From Streptomyces ochraceiscleroticus (GTDB taxonomy: Bacteria > Actinomycetota > Actinomycetes > Streptomycetales > Streptomycetaceae), in contig NZ_JOAX01000017.1 in the NCBI RefSeq assembly GCF_000720485.1, positions 1 through 64,000 on the forward strand: a stretch of 64,000 nt of DNA. Direction: 5' to 3'. A program made the position numbers and the translations under genes. This document shows positions 15,855-24,550 of the stretch, piece by piece; positions within the stretch are counted from its first letter, which is position 1, and every line of letters starts with the position of its first letter. The notes under the pieces are model-generated. The model saw only the letters and a program-made list of their open reading frames with translations, searched no databases and was not told the origin of the DNA.

Positions 15855-17342
15855 ATGAGCACCCCCACGTACGACGACTGGCAGCAGCGTGCCTCCCACC
15901 TCCGGCCGGAGACACGGGCATTCATCGACGGCGCGTACGTCCATGCCGCCGACGGACGGACCTTCTCCGACGTCGATCCCGCCACCGGCAAGACCACCAC
16001 CGAGGTCGCCCGCTGTGAGGCGGCGGACGTGGACTCGGCCGTGCGCGCGGCGCGTACCGCCTTCGAGGACGGCCGCTGGTCGCGGCTGGCCCCCGCCGAG
16101 CGCAAGCGCCGGCTGCTGAGGCTGGCCGAGCTGATCACCTCGGATGCGGAAACACTGGCCCTGCTGGACACCCTCGACATGGGCAAGCCCATCACCGAGA
16201 CGCTGACCGTGGACGTGCCGGGCGCGGCCGGGTGCTTCGCGTGGCACGCGGAGGCCGTCGACAAGCTGTACGGCGAAGTGGCGCCGACCGCGCCGGGCAG
16301 TCTCGCGGTCGTGCGGCGCGCCCCGCTGGGCGTGGTGGGCGCGGTGGTGCCGTGGAACTTCCCGCTGGACATGGCGAGTTGGAAGCTCGCGCCCGCACTC
16401 GCCGCCGGCAACAGCGTCGTGCTCAAGCCCGCCGAGCAGTCACCGCTGTCCGCGCTGCGGCTCGCCCGGCTCGCCACAGAGGCCGGCATCCCGGACGGTG
16501 TACTGAACGTCGTCCCGGGCTTCGGCGAGGAGGCGGGGCAGGCGCTGGGCCGCCACCCGGATGTGGACGTGCTCGCCTTCACCGGCTCCACGGCCGTCGG
16601 CAAGCTCTTCCTCTCCTACGCCGCCGAGTCGAACCTCAAGCAGGTCTGGCCCGAGTGCGGCGGCAAGAGCCCCAACCTGGTCTTCGCCGACGCCGACCTG
16701 GAGGCCGCCGCGGAGAAGGCCGCCTGGGGCTTCCTGTACAACTCCGGGCAGGTCTGCTCCGCCAACACCCGTCTGCTGGTGGAGAGTTGCATCGCGGAGG
16801 AGTTCACCGCCCGGGTCGTCGCGCATGTACGGCAGTGGCGGCCCGGCGACCCGCTCGACCCGGCGACCGTGCTCGGCCCCCTGGTCGACGAGGCGCAGGC
16901 CAACCGCGTGCTGGGCGCGGTGCGGACCGCGCGTGCCGCGGGCGCGACGGTGGCCTGCGGTGGCACCCGGCCCGACCGGCCCGGCGCATACCTCGACCCG
17001 ACCATGATGACCGGCCTGATCCCCGACGCGCCGCTGGCCCGCGAGGAGCTGTTCGGCCCGGTGCTGGCCGTGCTGCCGTTCGCGGACGAAGCGGCGGCCG
17101 TGCGCCTCGCCAATGACTCGCCGTACGGGCTGGCCGCCTCGGTGTGGACCCGGGACATCACACGGGCGCACCGCGTGAGTGACGCGCTGCACGCCGGGAC
17201 GGTGTCGGTGAACACGGTGGACGCGCTCGACCCGGTGACGCCGTTCGGCGGCTTCAAGCAGTCCGGCTTCGGCCGGGACCTCTCGCTGCACTCCTTCGCG
17301 AAGTACACGGGGCTGAAGACGACATGGATCCAGTACGCATGA
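15855..17342 (+). CDS. Aldehyde dehydrogenase (PuuC/gamma-aminobutyraldehyde type)
   Basis: 495-residue NAD(P)+-dependent aldehyde dehydrogenase. Cofactor region VVPWNFPLDMASWKLAPALAAGN; catalytic cysteine in YNSGQVCSANTR; general-base glutamate in WPECGGKSP, which replaces the common LELGGK; C-terminal FGGFKQSGFGRD. The form of these motifs fits PuuC-like oxidation of omega-amino or gamma-glutamylamino aldehydes. ATG 15855 is preceded by GGAG. It overlaps the downstream M20 gene by ATGA. Likely job: oxidise the aldehyde made by the class III aminotransferase two genes on. Phosphonoacetaldehyde is another possible substrate, given the phosphonate genes at 21.7 kb. Confidence 0.92.
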   Translation: MSTPTYDDWQQRASHLRPETRAFIDGAYVHAADGRTFSDVDPATGKTTTEVARCEAADVDSAVRAARTAFEDGRWSRLAPAERKRRLLRLAELITSDAETLALLDTLDMGKPITETLTVDVPGAAGCFAWHAEAVDKLYGEVAPTAPGSLAVVRRAPLGVVGAVVPWNFPLDMASWKLAPALAAGNSVVLKPAEQSPLSALRLARLATEAGIPDGVLNVVPGFGEEAGQALGRHPDVDVLAFTGSTAVGKLFLSYAAESNLKQVWPECGGKSPNLVFADADLEAAAEKAAWGFLYNSGQVCSANTRLLVESCIAEEFTARVVAHVRQWRPGDPLDPATVLGPLVDEAQANRVLGAVRTARAAGATVACGGTRPDRPGAYLDPTMMTGLIPDAPLAREELFGPVLAVLPFADEAAAVRLANDSPYGLAASVWTRDITRAHRVSDALHAGTVSVNTVDALDPVTPFGGFKQSGFGRDLSLHSFAKYTGLKTTWIQYA

Positions 17343-18658
17343 CGCCACGTCAGGACGTTCAGGAAGAGATCGCGCGGCGGGCCGACGACCTGGTCGCGCT
17401 CACCACCGCCCTCGTCGGCTTCGATACGACCGTACGGGGGTCGGCCGGCGAGCCGGCGCGGGACGAGGCGGATCTGCAGGAGTTCCTGGCCGGGCGGCTG
17501 CGGGCCGCGGGCGCGACGGTGGACGTGTGGACGCCGAAGCCCGGGGACCTGCCGGAGTCGCCGCAGACCCCGCCGGGGCTGGGCTTCGACGGGCGGCCGC
17601 AGCTCGTGGCGCGCTTCCCCGGTACGGGAGGCGGCCGCAGCCTGCTCTTCAACGGGCACATCGATATCGTCTCCGCCGAGCCGCGCGCGGACTGGGCCTC
17701 CGACCCGTTCCGGGCCGAGGTGCGGGACGGGCGGCTGTACGGGCGCGGCACGTGCGACATGAAGGGCGGCATCGCGGCCGCGGTGGTCGCGGCGGAGGCG
17801 CTGGCCGCGCTCGGCATCCGGCTGCCCGGCGATCTGCTGATCAACACGGCGACCGACGAGGAGTGGAACGGCGCGGGCACGCTCGCCTCGGTCGGGTACG
17901 GGGTACGCGCCGACGCCGCCGTCGTGCCCGAGCCCACCGACCTGAACGTGGTCACCGCCCAGCGCGGCATCCTCGGCGGCACGGTCACGGTCGCGGGGCG
18001 GCCGGGGCACGCCGAGTTCCCGCCCGGCGACTGGCGGTCGGGCGGCGCGGTGAACGCCATCGAGAAGACGCTCCCGGTCCTCGACGCGCTGCGGGAGCTG
18101 CGTGAACGCTGGGCGGCCGACCCCGCGCACCGCCACCCGCTCCTCCCGCCGCCGTCCATCGTGCCCACGATGATCAAGGGCGGCGAGTGGTGGGTGACCT
18201 ACCCCGCCTCCTGCGAGGTCTGCCTGGACGTCACGTATCTGCCGGTGCAGGCGGACGGGGGCGGCTGGGCGAGCCGGGTGCGTACGGAGATCGAGGACAC
18301 GGTGCGTAAGGCCGTCGCGGACGGCGGCTGGCTGGCGGCGCATCCGCCGGACTTCGCCTGGGAGACCGAGCTGGCGCCCGCGGAGGTACCGGCGGACCAC
18401 GCGCTGGCCGGAGCGCTCCGTGCGGCCGCCACCGGACTGGGCCGCGCCCCGCGCGTCGTCGGCGAGCCGTCCTGGACCGATGCCGCCACCCTCACCCGCT
18501 TCGGGAACACCCCGGCCGTCTGCCTGGGCCCCACCGCCACCCGCCCCGACGGTTCGCCGACCCTGCACACCGTCGACGAGTACATCGAGGTCAGCGACCT
18601 GGTTGCGACCGCGCAGACCCTCGCGCTGACCGCACTGACGATGACCACCGCAGTCTGA
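17339..18658 (+). CDS. M20 deacylase (ArgE/DapE family)
   Basis: 439-residue di-metal deacylase. Metal and catalytic motifs are LLFNGHIDIV (His ligand and Asp), GRGTCDMKGGIAA (bridging Asp in CDMKGG), NTATDEEWNGAGT (catalytic Glu pair), and VVPEPTDLN. The dimerisation domain has GRPGHAEFPPGDWRSGG. The ATG at 17339 overlaps the aldehyde dehydrogenase stop; an in-frame ATG 15 nt upstream exists but lies inside that gene. It probably removes an N-acyl group from a substrate or from an acylated intermediate, an alternative to the gamma-glutamyl hydrolase step of putrescine breakdown. That role is inference from gene order. Confidence 0.9.
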   Translation: MTPRQDVQEEIARRADDLVALTTALVGFDTTVRGSAGEPARDEADLQEFLAGRLRAAGATVDVWTPKPGDLPESPQTPPGLGFDGRPQLVARFPGTGGGRSLLFNGHIDIVSAEPRADWASDPFRAEVRDGRLYGRGTCDMKGGIAAAVVAAEALAALGIRLPGDLLINTATDEEWNGAGTLASVGYGVRADAAVVPEPTDLNVVTAQRGILGGTVTVAGRPGHAEFPPGDWRSGGAVNAIEKTLPVLDALRELRERWAADPAHRHPLLPPPSIVPTMIKGGEWWVTYPASCEVCLDVTYLPVQADGGGWASRVRTEIEDTVRKAVADGGWLAAHPPDFAWETELAPAEVPADHALAGALRAAATGLGRAPRVVGEPSWTDAATLTRFGNTPAVCLGPTATRPDGSPTLHTVDEYIEVSDLVATAQTLALTALTMTTAV

Positions 18659-18668
18659 AGGAGACACC

Positions 18669-20012
18669 ATGCATCACACCGAACTCGCCGCCGCCGACCG
18701 CGCCCGGATCATCCACCCGTACCTCCCCTCCTCCGTCGAGGAGCGGGTCGTGATGACCGAGGGCTCGGGCTGCCGGCTCACCGATGCCGAGGGGCGCTCG
18801 TACCTGGACGCCACCGGCGGGCTCTGGCTCGCGCAGATCGGGCACGGCCGCGAGGAGGTGGCGCGGGCGGCCGCCGAGCAGATGCAGAAACTGGAGTACT
18901 TCACCAGCTTCTGGGAGTTCTCCAACGACCGGGCGATCGAGCTGGCCACCCGGCTGACCTCGCTCGCGCCCGAAGGGCTGGGCCACGTGTACTTCACCTC
19001 CGGTGGTTCGGAGGGCAACGAGGCCGCGATCAAGATGGCGCGCTACTACCACCACCGGCGCGGCGAGTCCTCGCGGACCTGGATCCTCGCGCGGGACAAG
19101 GCGTACCACGGCATCGGCTACGGCGGCGGCTCGGCGACCGGCTTCCCGCTGTACCACGAGGGCTTCGCGCCGATGATGCCGCACGTCAGCCACCTGACGC
19201 CGCCGTGGCCGTACCGCACCGAGCTGTACGGCGGCGAGGACCCGTGCGACTTCCTGATCCGGGAGCTGGAGCAGCGGATCGCGGAGATCGGGCCCGGCAA
19301 CATCGCCGCGATGATCGGTGAGCCGATCATGGGCGTGGGCGGGATGCTCGTACCTCCGGCGGACTACTGGCCGCGGGTGCGGGAGGTGCTGGACCGGCAC
19401 GGCATCCTGCTCATCTTCGACGAGGTCGTGACGGCGTATGGGCGGGTCGGCGAGTGGTTCGCGGCCCAGCACTTCGGGGTCACGCCCGACATCATCGTCA
19501 CCGCCAAGGGCATCACCTCCGGGTACACGCCGCTGGGCGCCCTGCTGGTCGGGGACCATGTGGCCGAGCAGCTGCTGCGCGAGCACGGCTTCCCGATGGG
19601 CTACACGTACAACGGTCACCCGGTCGCCGCGGCGGTGGCGCTGGCCAATCTCGACATCATCGAGCGGGAGGGGCTGCTGGCCCGCGCGGTGGAGACCGGC
19701 GGTGTGCTGCACGGCGAACTCCAGGCGCAGCTCGGCGACTTGCCGGTGGTCGGCGAGGTGCGGTCGGTGGGCATGATGCTGGCTGTCGAGCTGGTCGCGG
19801 ACAAGGAGACGCGCGCGCCGCTGCCGGTGCGGCCCGAGCGGATGCCGCACGATGTGATCCGGCGCGAGACGGGCGTGATCGTACGGGACTCCGCGCACAG
19901 CATCGTGCTGTCCCCGCCGCTGGTCATGACGGAGGCGGAGGTGAAGGAGACGGTGACCGCGATGCGGTCGGTGCTGGAACGCACCACGCCCGCCGGAGAG
20001 ATCCGGGACTGA
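18669..20012 (+). CDS. Class III omega-aminotransferase
   Basis: 447-residue PLP enzyme of the beta-alanine/putrescine:pyruvate transaminase type. Motifs are VYFTSGGSEGNEAAIKMAR (phosphate-binding), DKAYHGIGYGGGSATG, ILLIFDEVVTAYGRVGEWF, and the PLP lysine near K280 in IVTAKGITSGYTPLGA. It makes an aldehyde from a terminal primary amine, usually with pyruvate as acceptor. AAGGAG lies just before ATG 18669 and 10 nt separate it from the deacylase. It is followed by a 15-bp triple repeat and an APC permease. Amine uptake, transamination and aldehyde oxidation form one module. AEP transamination is conceivable but PhnW is a class V enzyme. Confidence 0.92.
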   Translation: MHHTELAAADRARIIHPYLPSSVEERVVMTEGSGCRLTDAEGRSYLDATGGLWLAQIGHGREEVARAAAEQMQKLEYFTSFWEFSNDRAIELATRLTSLAPEGLGHVYFTSGGSEGNEAAIKMARYYHHRRGESSRTWILARDKAYHGIGYGGGSATGFPLYHEGFAPMMPHVSHLTPPWPYRTELYGGEDPCDFLIRELEQRIAEIGPGNIAAMIGEPIMGVGGMLVPPADYWPRVREVLDRHGILLIFDEVVTAYGRVGEWFAAQHFGVTPDIIVTAKGITSGYTPLGALLVGDHVAEQLLREHGFPMGYTYNGHPVAAAVALANLDIIEREGLLARAVETGGVLHGELQAQLGDLPVVGEVRSVGMMLAVELVADKETRAPLPVRPERMPHDVIRRETGVIVRDSAHSIVLSPPLVMTEAEVKETVTAMRSVLERTTPAGEIRD

Positions 20013-20025
20013 GCCACTCCTCCGT

Positions 20026-20070
20026 AACCGGCCACGATGCAACCGGCCACGATGCAACCGGCCACGACTG
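20026..20070 (+). repeat. Three tandem copies of a 15-bp unit
   Basis: AACCGGCCACGATGC occurs at 20026-20040 and 20041-20055, and a third copy at 20056-20070 ends ACTG instead of ATGC. It lies in the short gap between the aminotransferase and the permease, ending 15 nt before the permease start. It may be a slippage product or stacked binding sites. Confidence 0.8.
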
Positions 20071-20085
20071 GAAGGGCGCACTGCC

Positions 20086-21567
20086 GTGTCCGTACCACCC
20101 ACCAGATCCGCACCCGCACCACCGCCCCCACCTCCTGAGACCGTCCCCCACCTGCACCGCAGCCTGCGCCGGTTCGACATCATGGCGATGGGTGTGGCGG
20201 CCGTCATCTCCTTCGACGTGCTGGGGCAGATCGCCAGCGGCGGGGGCGAGGCCGTCACCTGGATCGCCGTGATCGCGGCGGGCTTCCTGCTGCCGTACGC
20301 GCTGGTCTTCGCCGAGACGGGCGCGGCGTTCCCGCAGGAGGGCGGCCCGTACGTCTGGGTGAAGCTGGCCTTCGGGCGTACCACCGCGGCGCTCACCACG
20401 CTGTTCTACTGGGTCACCAATCCGGTGTGGCTCGGCGGTTCGCTGGTGTTCATCGCGGCGGAGTCCTGGGACGGCTTCGTCTCCCCGCTCGGCTCCGGGA
20501 CGGTGGCGGACTACACCTTCAAGCTGCTGTTCATCTGGGCGGCGATCCTCACCGCGATCGTGTCGCTGCGCCGCGGCAAGTGGATCACAACGGCGGGCGC
20601 GGCGGCGAAGGTGCTGGCGCTCGCCGTCTTCTCCGGCACGGCCGTGGCGTACGGCGTCGAGCACGGCTTCCACGGCCTGGACCACGCCTCCTTCGCTCCC
20701 ACCGCGGTCGGCTTCCTGGGCCTGGTGCCCGTGCTGCTCTTCGCGTACGTCGGCTTCGAGGCGCCGAACGCGGCGGGCGACGAGATGCACGATCCGCAGC
20801 GGGACGTCCCGGTCTCGATCGGCATCTCCGGGCTGATCGCCACGTGCTGTTACCTCCTCCCCGTGCTGGCGATCCTCTCGGCGGCACCGGCCGGGCAGGT
20901 GACCGGCATCGGCGGGTTCATGGACGCGGCGCGGCTGGTCTTCGCGGTGTACGGGGGCTGGAGCGGGCCGCTGCTGACCACGGCCGCCGTGCTGTTCGTC
21001 TTCGCGCTGCTCACCCAGGGCAGCGCGTGGATGATCGTCAGCGACCGGATGCAGGCGATGACGGCGGCCGACGGCGGGTTCTTCAGCCGCGGCCTCGGCG
21101 CGTTCCACGCCCGTCTCGGCACCCCGGTACGGATGAACCTGCTCTCCGGGATCACCGCGACGCTCTTCATGGTCGCCGCGATGCACCTGGCGTCCGGGGA
21201 CGCCGCCGCGGTCTTCGGTGTCGTCCTGACGGTCGCGATCACCACGCTGCTGCTGTCGTACCTCGCGATAGTGCCGGCGCTGATCCGGCTGCGCCTGCGG
21301 CGTGCGGAGGTACCCCGCCCGTACGAGGTGCCGTTCGGCACCCGCGGCTTCGTGGTGTGCGCGTCGCTCGTGTACGCGTGGATCGTGCTGGGTTCCTGGG
21401 TGGCGCTGTTCCCCGGCACGCTGGAGCACCTCGTCGGTCTGCGGTACGACTTCGCCGACACCTGGGGCGTCTCCCGCGCCACCTTCGAGACCTTCACCCT
21501 GGGCACGGTCATCCTCCTGCTCGCCATCGGCGCGGCGGGGCTGTGGGGGCGGCGCGCGCGGGACTGA
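20086..21567 (+). CDS. APC-superfamily amino acid/amine permease
   Basis: 493-residue integral membrane protein with 12-13 predicted helices after a Pro-rich N-terminal tail. Helix 1 begins RRFDIMAMGVAAVISFDVLGQIASGG, and helix 2 has the APC-type FAETGAAFPQEGGPYVW. The YVGFEAPNAAGDEMHDPQRDVP loop is the conserved motif near helix 6. LRRAEVPRPYEVPFG is a common APC C-terminal loop. GTG 20086 has GAAGGG 9 nt upstream. It probably imports the amine or amino acid used by the aminotransferase upstream. A strong terminator follows, so this is the last gene of the TetR-controlled operon. Confidence 0.9.
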   Translation: MSVPPTRSAPAPPPPPPETVPHLHRSLRRFDIMAMGVAAVISFDVLGQIASGGGEAVTWIAVIAAGFLLPYALVFAETGAAFPQEGGPYVWVKLAFGRTTAALTTLFYWVTNPVWLGGSLVFIAAESWDGFVSPLGSGTVADYTFKLLFIWAAILTAIVSLRRGKWITTAGAAAKVLALAVFSGTAVAYGVEHGFHGLDHASFAPTAVGFLGLVPVLLFAYVGFEAPNAAGDEMHDPQRDVPVSIGISGLIATCCYLLPVLAILSAAPAGQVTGIGGFMDAARLVFAVYGGWSGPLLTTAAVLFVFALLTQGSAWMIVSDRMQAMTAADGGFFSRGLGAFHARLGTPVRMNLLSGITATLFMVAAMHLASGDAAAVFGVVLTVAITTLLLSYLAIVPALIRLRLRRAEVPRPYEVPFGTRGFVVCASLVYAWIVLGSWVALFPGTLEHLVGLRYDFADTWGVSRATFETFTLGTVILLLAIGAAGLWGRRARD

Positions 21568-21574
21568 CACGGGA

Positions 21575-21619
21575 GCGGCGGCCCCCGGCGACCCTCGGCC
21601 GGTCGCCGGGGGCCGCCGC
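21575..21619 (+). terminator. Terminator after the APC permease
   Basis: Perfect 19-bp stem (GCGGCGGCCCCCGGCGACC and complement) with a 7-nt loop, 7 nt after the permease stop. It separates the amine operon from the phosphonate genes. Confidence 0.9.
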
Positions 21620-21738
21620 GTCGGGCTATGAGCGGTATAGGGATTCCGGTGGTTCTGCCGGGGGCCCGGGCGGTGTTCCCTGGTGGGGCAGGGCGGCGCG
21701 ACCGGCCGCCGACTTCGACCTCAGGGGTGGAACCGCAC

Positions 21739-23019
21739 ATGAAGGAAGCTGGTGCCGAGCGGCAGTCCGGGCCGCGGACCGAGCGGCTGACCGTGAATGG
21801 ACGGGGCTACGCCTGGCCCGCCCGGCCCGTCGTCGTGGTGTGCATCGACGGCAGCGAGGACGCCTATCACGAGCGGGCCATCGCCGACGGCCGGATGCCG
21901 TTCCTGGAGCGGATGCTGCGGGACGGCAGCGATCTGCGCGCGGACTGCACGATGCCGTCCTTCACCAATCCCAACAATCTGTCGATCGCGACCGGGGTGC
22001 CGCCGTCGGTGCACGGGATCTGCGGGAACTACTTCTACGACCCGGCCGCCGACGCCGAGGTCATGATGAACGACCCCGAGCTGCTGCGGGCGCCGACGCT
22101 GTTCGCGGAGTTCTCGCAGGCCGGCGCCAAGGTCGCGGTGATCACCGCCAAGGACAAGCTGCGCCGGCTGCTGGGGAAGGGCCTGAAGGACGGCATCTGC
22201 TTCTCCGCCGAGAAGGCCGACCGGGTCACGCAGCAGGACAACGGCATCGAGAAGGTGCTGGAGCGGGTCGGCATGGAGCTGCCGCCGGTCTACAGCGCCG
22301 AGCTGAGCGAGCTGGTGATGGCGGCGGGCGTGGACGTGCTGGAGCGGGACCGCCCGGAGCTGACGTATCTGTCGCTGACGGACTACATCCAGCACAAGCA
22401 CGCGCCCGGCTCCCCCGTCGCGAACGACTTCTACGCCATGCTGGACGGCTACTTCGCGCGGATCGACGCGCTGGGCGCCGTGCTGGTCGTCACCGCCGAC
22501 CATGGGATGAACGCCAAGAGCGATGGCGACGGTGACGCTCAAGTGGTGTTTCTGCAGGATGAGTTGGACGCCCGGCTCGGAGCAGGCGCGGCGCGTGTCG
22601 TGCTGCCCATCACCGACCCGTACACGGTGCACCACGGCGCGCTCGGCTCGTACGCGACGGTGCACCTCCCGCCGGGCGCGGACACGGACGCACTCCGCGC
22701 CGCACTCGCAGGCGTCGAGGGCGTGTCCGAGGTGATGGGCCGGGAGCGGGCCCGTGTCCGCTTCGAGCTGCCGGGCGACCGGATCGGCGAGCTGGTCGTC
22801 ATCGCCGAACGCAACACCGTACTGGGCACCACGCCCGCCCGGCACGACATCTCCGGGTTCAAGGAGCCGCTGCGCTCGCACGGCGGGCTGACCGAGCAGC
22901 GCGTGCCGTTCCTGGTGAACGCGCAGGTCGGACCGGTCCCCCAGGGCCACCGGCTGCGTAACTTCGACGGTTACTGGGTGGGCACGTCGGTGGCGGCGGG
23001 GGTGCCGCTCACCGACTGA
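21739..23019 (+). CDS. phnA: Phosphonoacetate hydrolase
   Basis: 426-residue alkaline-phosphatase-superfamily enzyme that cleaves phosphonoacetate to acetate and phosphate. Visible active-site features: D37 in VVVVCIDGSED, nucleophile T76 in MPSFTNPNNLS, then LTDYIQHKHAP with Asp/His four residues apart, TADHGMNAK, and SHGGLTEQ with the late histidine. The spacing D37/T76 equals the D29/T68 pair I recall for Sinorhizobium PhnA. ATG 21739 is chosen; the frame opens at 21628 but that part overlaps a likely -10 (TATAGG at 21636). It heads a three-gene phosphonate set with an OPA-type carrier and an FAD oxidoreductase. Confidence 0.92.
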   Translation: MKEAGAERQSGPRTERLTVNGRGYAWPARPVVVVCIDGSEDAYHERAIADGRMPFLERMLRDGSDLRADCTMPSFTNPNNLSIATGVPPSVHGICGNYFYDPAADAEVMMNDPELLRAPTLFAEFSQAGAKVAVITAKDKLRRLLGKGLKDGICFSAEKADRVTQQDNGIEKVLERVGMELPPVYSAELSELVMAAGVDVLERDRPELTYLSLTDYIQHKHAPGSPVANDFYAMLDGYFARIDALGAVLVVTADHGMNAKSDGDGDAQVVFLQDELDARLGAGAARVVLPITDPYTVHHGALGSYATVHLPPGADTDALRAALAGVEGVSEVMGRERARVRFELPGDRIGELVVIAERNTVLGTTPARHDISGFKEPLRSHGGLTEQRVPFLVNAQVGPVPQGHRLRNFDGYWVGTSVAAGVPLTD

Positions 23020-23152
23020 CGCACCGTCACACCGACCCCCTCCTCCGGACAGCACTACTCATACGGACGCACCACCCGGCCCCGGCGTGCCGCCGAGGCG
23101 CGCGCCGGGGCCCCGTCATGCCCGAATCCAGGCCGAGGGACAGGACTCCGCC

Positions 23153-24490
23153 ATGGCCGACCTCGCACCGCAGTCCGTACCATCACCAAGACCCGGCCCC
23201 GCGCTCTCCACGCGGGAGGCGCTGAAGGGGATGACCCGCTGGCGCCGGCAGATCTTCGCGGTCACCTGGCTCGCGTACGCGGGCTTCTACTTCGTCCGGC
23301 AGGCGTTCTCGGTCGCCAAGCTCGGCATCCTGGACGACCCCCTGGTGAACGGGGTGCTGACCGAGCAGGTGCTCGGCGTGCTGGACGCCGTGTACCTCGC
23401 GGCGTACGCGGCCGGCCAGTTCCTGTGGGGCATGTGGGCCGACCGCTTCGGACCGCGGGTGGTGGTCGCCGGCGGCATGGCCGGCGCGGTCCTCGCCGCG
23501 TGCGCGATGGGGCTCAGCAGCGCCGTGCTGGTGTTCGGCGGGGCGATGGTGCTCCAGGGGCTGGCGCAGTCGACGGGCTGGGCGCCGCTGTGCAAGAACA
23601 TGGGCAGCTTCTTCACGGTGCGCGAGCGGGGCCGGGTACTGGGCATCTGGAGCAGCAACTACGCGTTCGGTGGCCTCGCCGCGCCGCCGTTCCTGGGCTG
23701 GTGGGCGTACGAGGTCTTCGAGAGCTGGCACGCGGCGTTCCTCGCGGGCGCGGCGACACTCGCCGTCGTGCTGGTGCTGTTCCTGGTCTTCCAGCGGAAC
23801 ACGCCGCAGGACGTGGGGCTGCCCGATCCGAACCGTACGGAGGAGGAGCGCGCGGCTGCCGGAAAGGCGGCCCCGCCCCGGCAGCCCGCGCTCGCCCTCT
23901 ACAAGGAGGCGCTGCGCGACCGCATGGTGCTGACGCTGGGCGCCGCGTATTTCCTGCTCAAGCCGGCCCGGTACGCGATCCTGCTGTGGGGCCCGGTGAT
24001 CGTCAGCCGGCGGCTGCCGGAGGTCGGCAACGTGGGCGCCACGCTCATCCCGGTGGCGTTCGGTGTCGCGGGCGTGCTCGCGCCGATCCTGATCGGCTGG
24101 GTCTCCGACACCGTCTTCCGGTCCCGCCGGGTGCCGCCGTGCGTGCTGGCGCTGACCCTGCTGACGGTGGCGCTGGCGCTGTTCATGCCGCTGACGGCGA
24201 CCGGCAGCGCGGCGGTGATGATCGCGGTGCTGGCGGTGATCGGGCTGGCCGTGTACGCGGCGGACGCGATGATCAGTTGTGTCGCGGCGGTGGACTTCGG
24301 CAGTGCCGGCGGCGCGGGCACGGCCGCGGGGCTGGTCAACGGCTGCGGCTCGGTGGGCGCGATTCTCGGCGGTCTGCTGCCCGGCTTCCTCTCCGGTACC
24401 GCGCTGTTCTACGGTTTCGCGGCCGCGGCGCTCCTCGCGGGTCTGCTGATGCTCCCGCAGTGGAACCGCGTTCCCGCAACGGCTGCGTAA
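23153..24490 (+). CDS. MFS carrier of the organophosphate:Pi antiporter type
   Basis: 445-residue 12-helix transporter. The N-terminal RRQIFAVTWLAYAGFYFVRQAF is typical of GlpT/UhpT-like OPA carriers (the Arg of the phosphate-binding pair follows YFVR). GMWADRFGPRVVV is the loop 2-3 motif, and YFLLKPARYAILLWGPV in the second half carries the other Arg. ATG 23153 is used with GGACAGGA upstream. The gene lies between phosphonoacetate hydrolase and the FAD oxidoreductase, so a phosphonate (2-aminoethylphosphonate, an N-methyl form, or phosphonoacetate) is the best substrate guess. Confidence 0.88.
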   Translation: MADLAPQSVPSPRPGPALSTREALKGMTRWRRQIFAVTWLAYAGFYFVRQAFSVAKLGILDDPLVNGVLTEQVLGVLDAVYLAAYAAGQFLWGMWADRFGPRVVVAGGMAGAVLAACAMGLSSAVLVFGGAMVLQGLAQSTGWAPLCKNMGSFFTVRERGRVLGIWSSNYAFGGLAAPPFLGWWAYEVFESWHAAFLAGAATLAVVLVLFLVFQRNTPQDVGLPDPNRTEEERAAAGKAAPPRQPALALYKEALRDRMVLTLGAAYFLLKPARYAILLWGPVIVSRRLPEVGNVGATLIPVAFGVAGVLAPILIGWVSDTVFRSRRVPPCVLALTLLTVALALFMPLTATGSAAVMIAVLAVIGLAVYAADAMISCVAAVDFGSAGGAGTAAGLVNGCGSVGAILGGLLPGFLSGTALFYGFAAAALLAGLLMLPQWNRVPATAA

Positions 24491-24550
24491 GTCAGGCGCC
24501 TTCGGCACGGATCCATCCACGGTGCACCACCACTCAAGAGGGGATCATTC

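Noticed and set aside
16616..18670. 684-codon minus-strand frame opposite the deacylase and aldehyde dehydrogenase
   Set aside because: Low-complexity antisense shadow without any recognisable motif.
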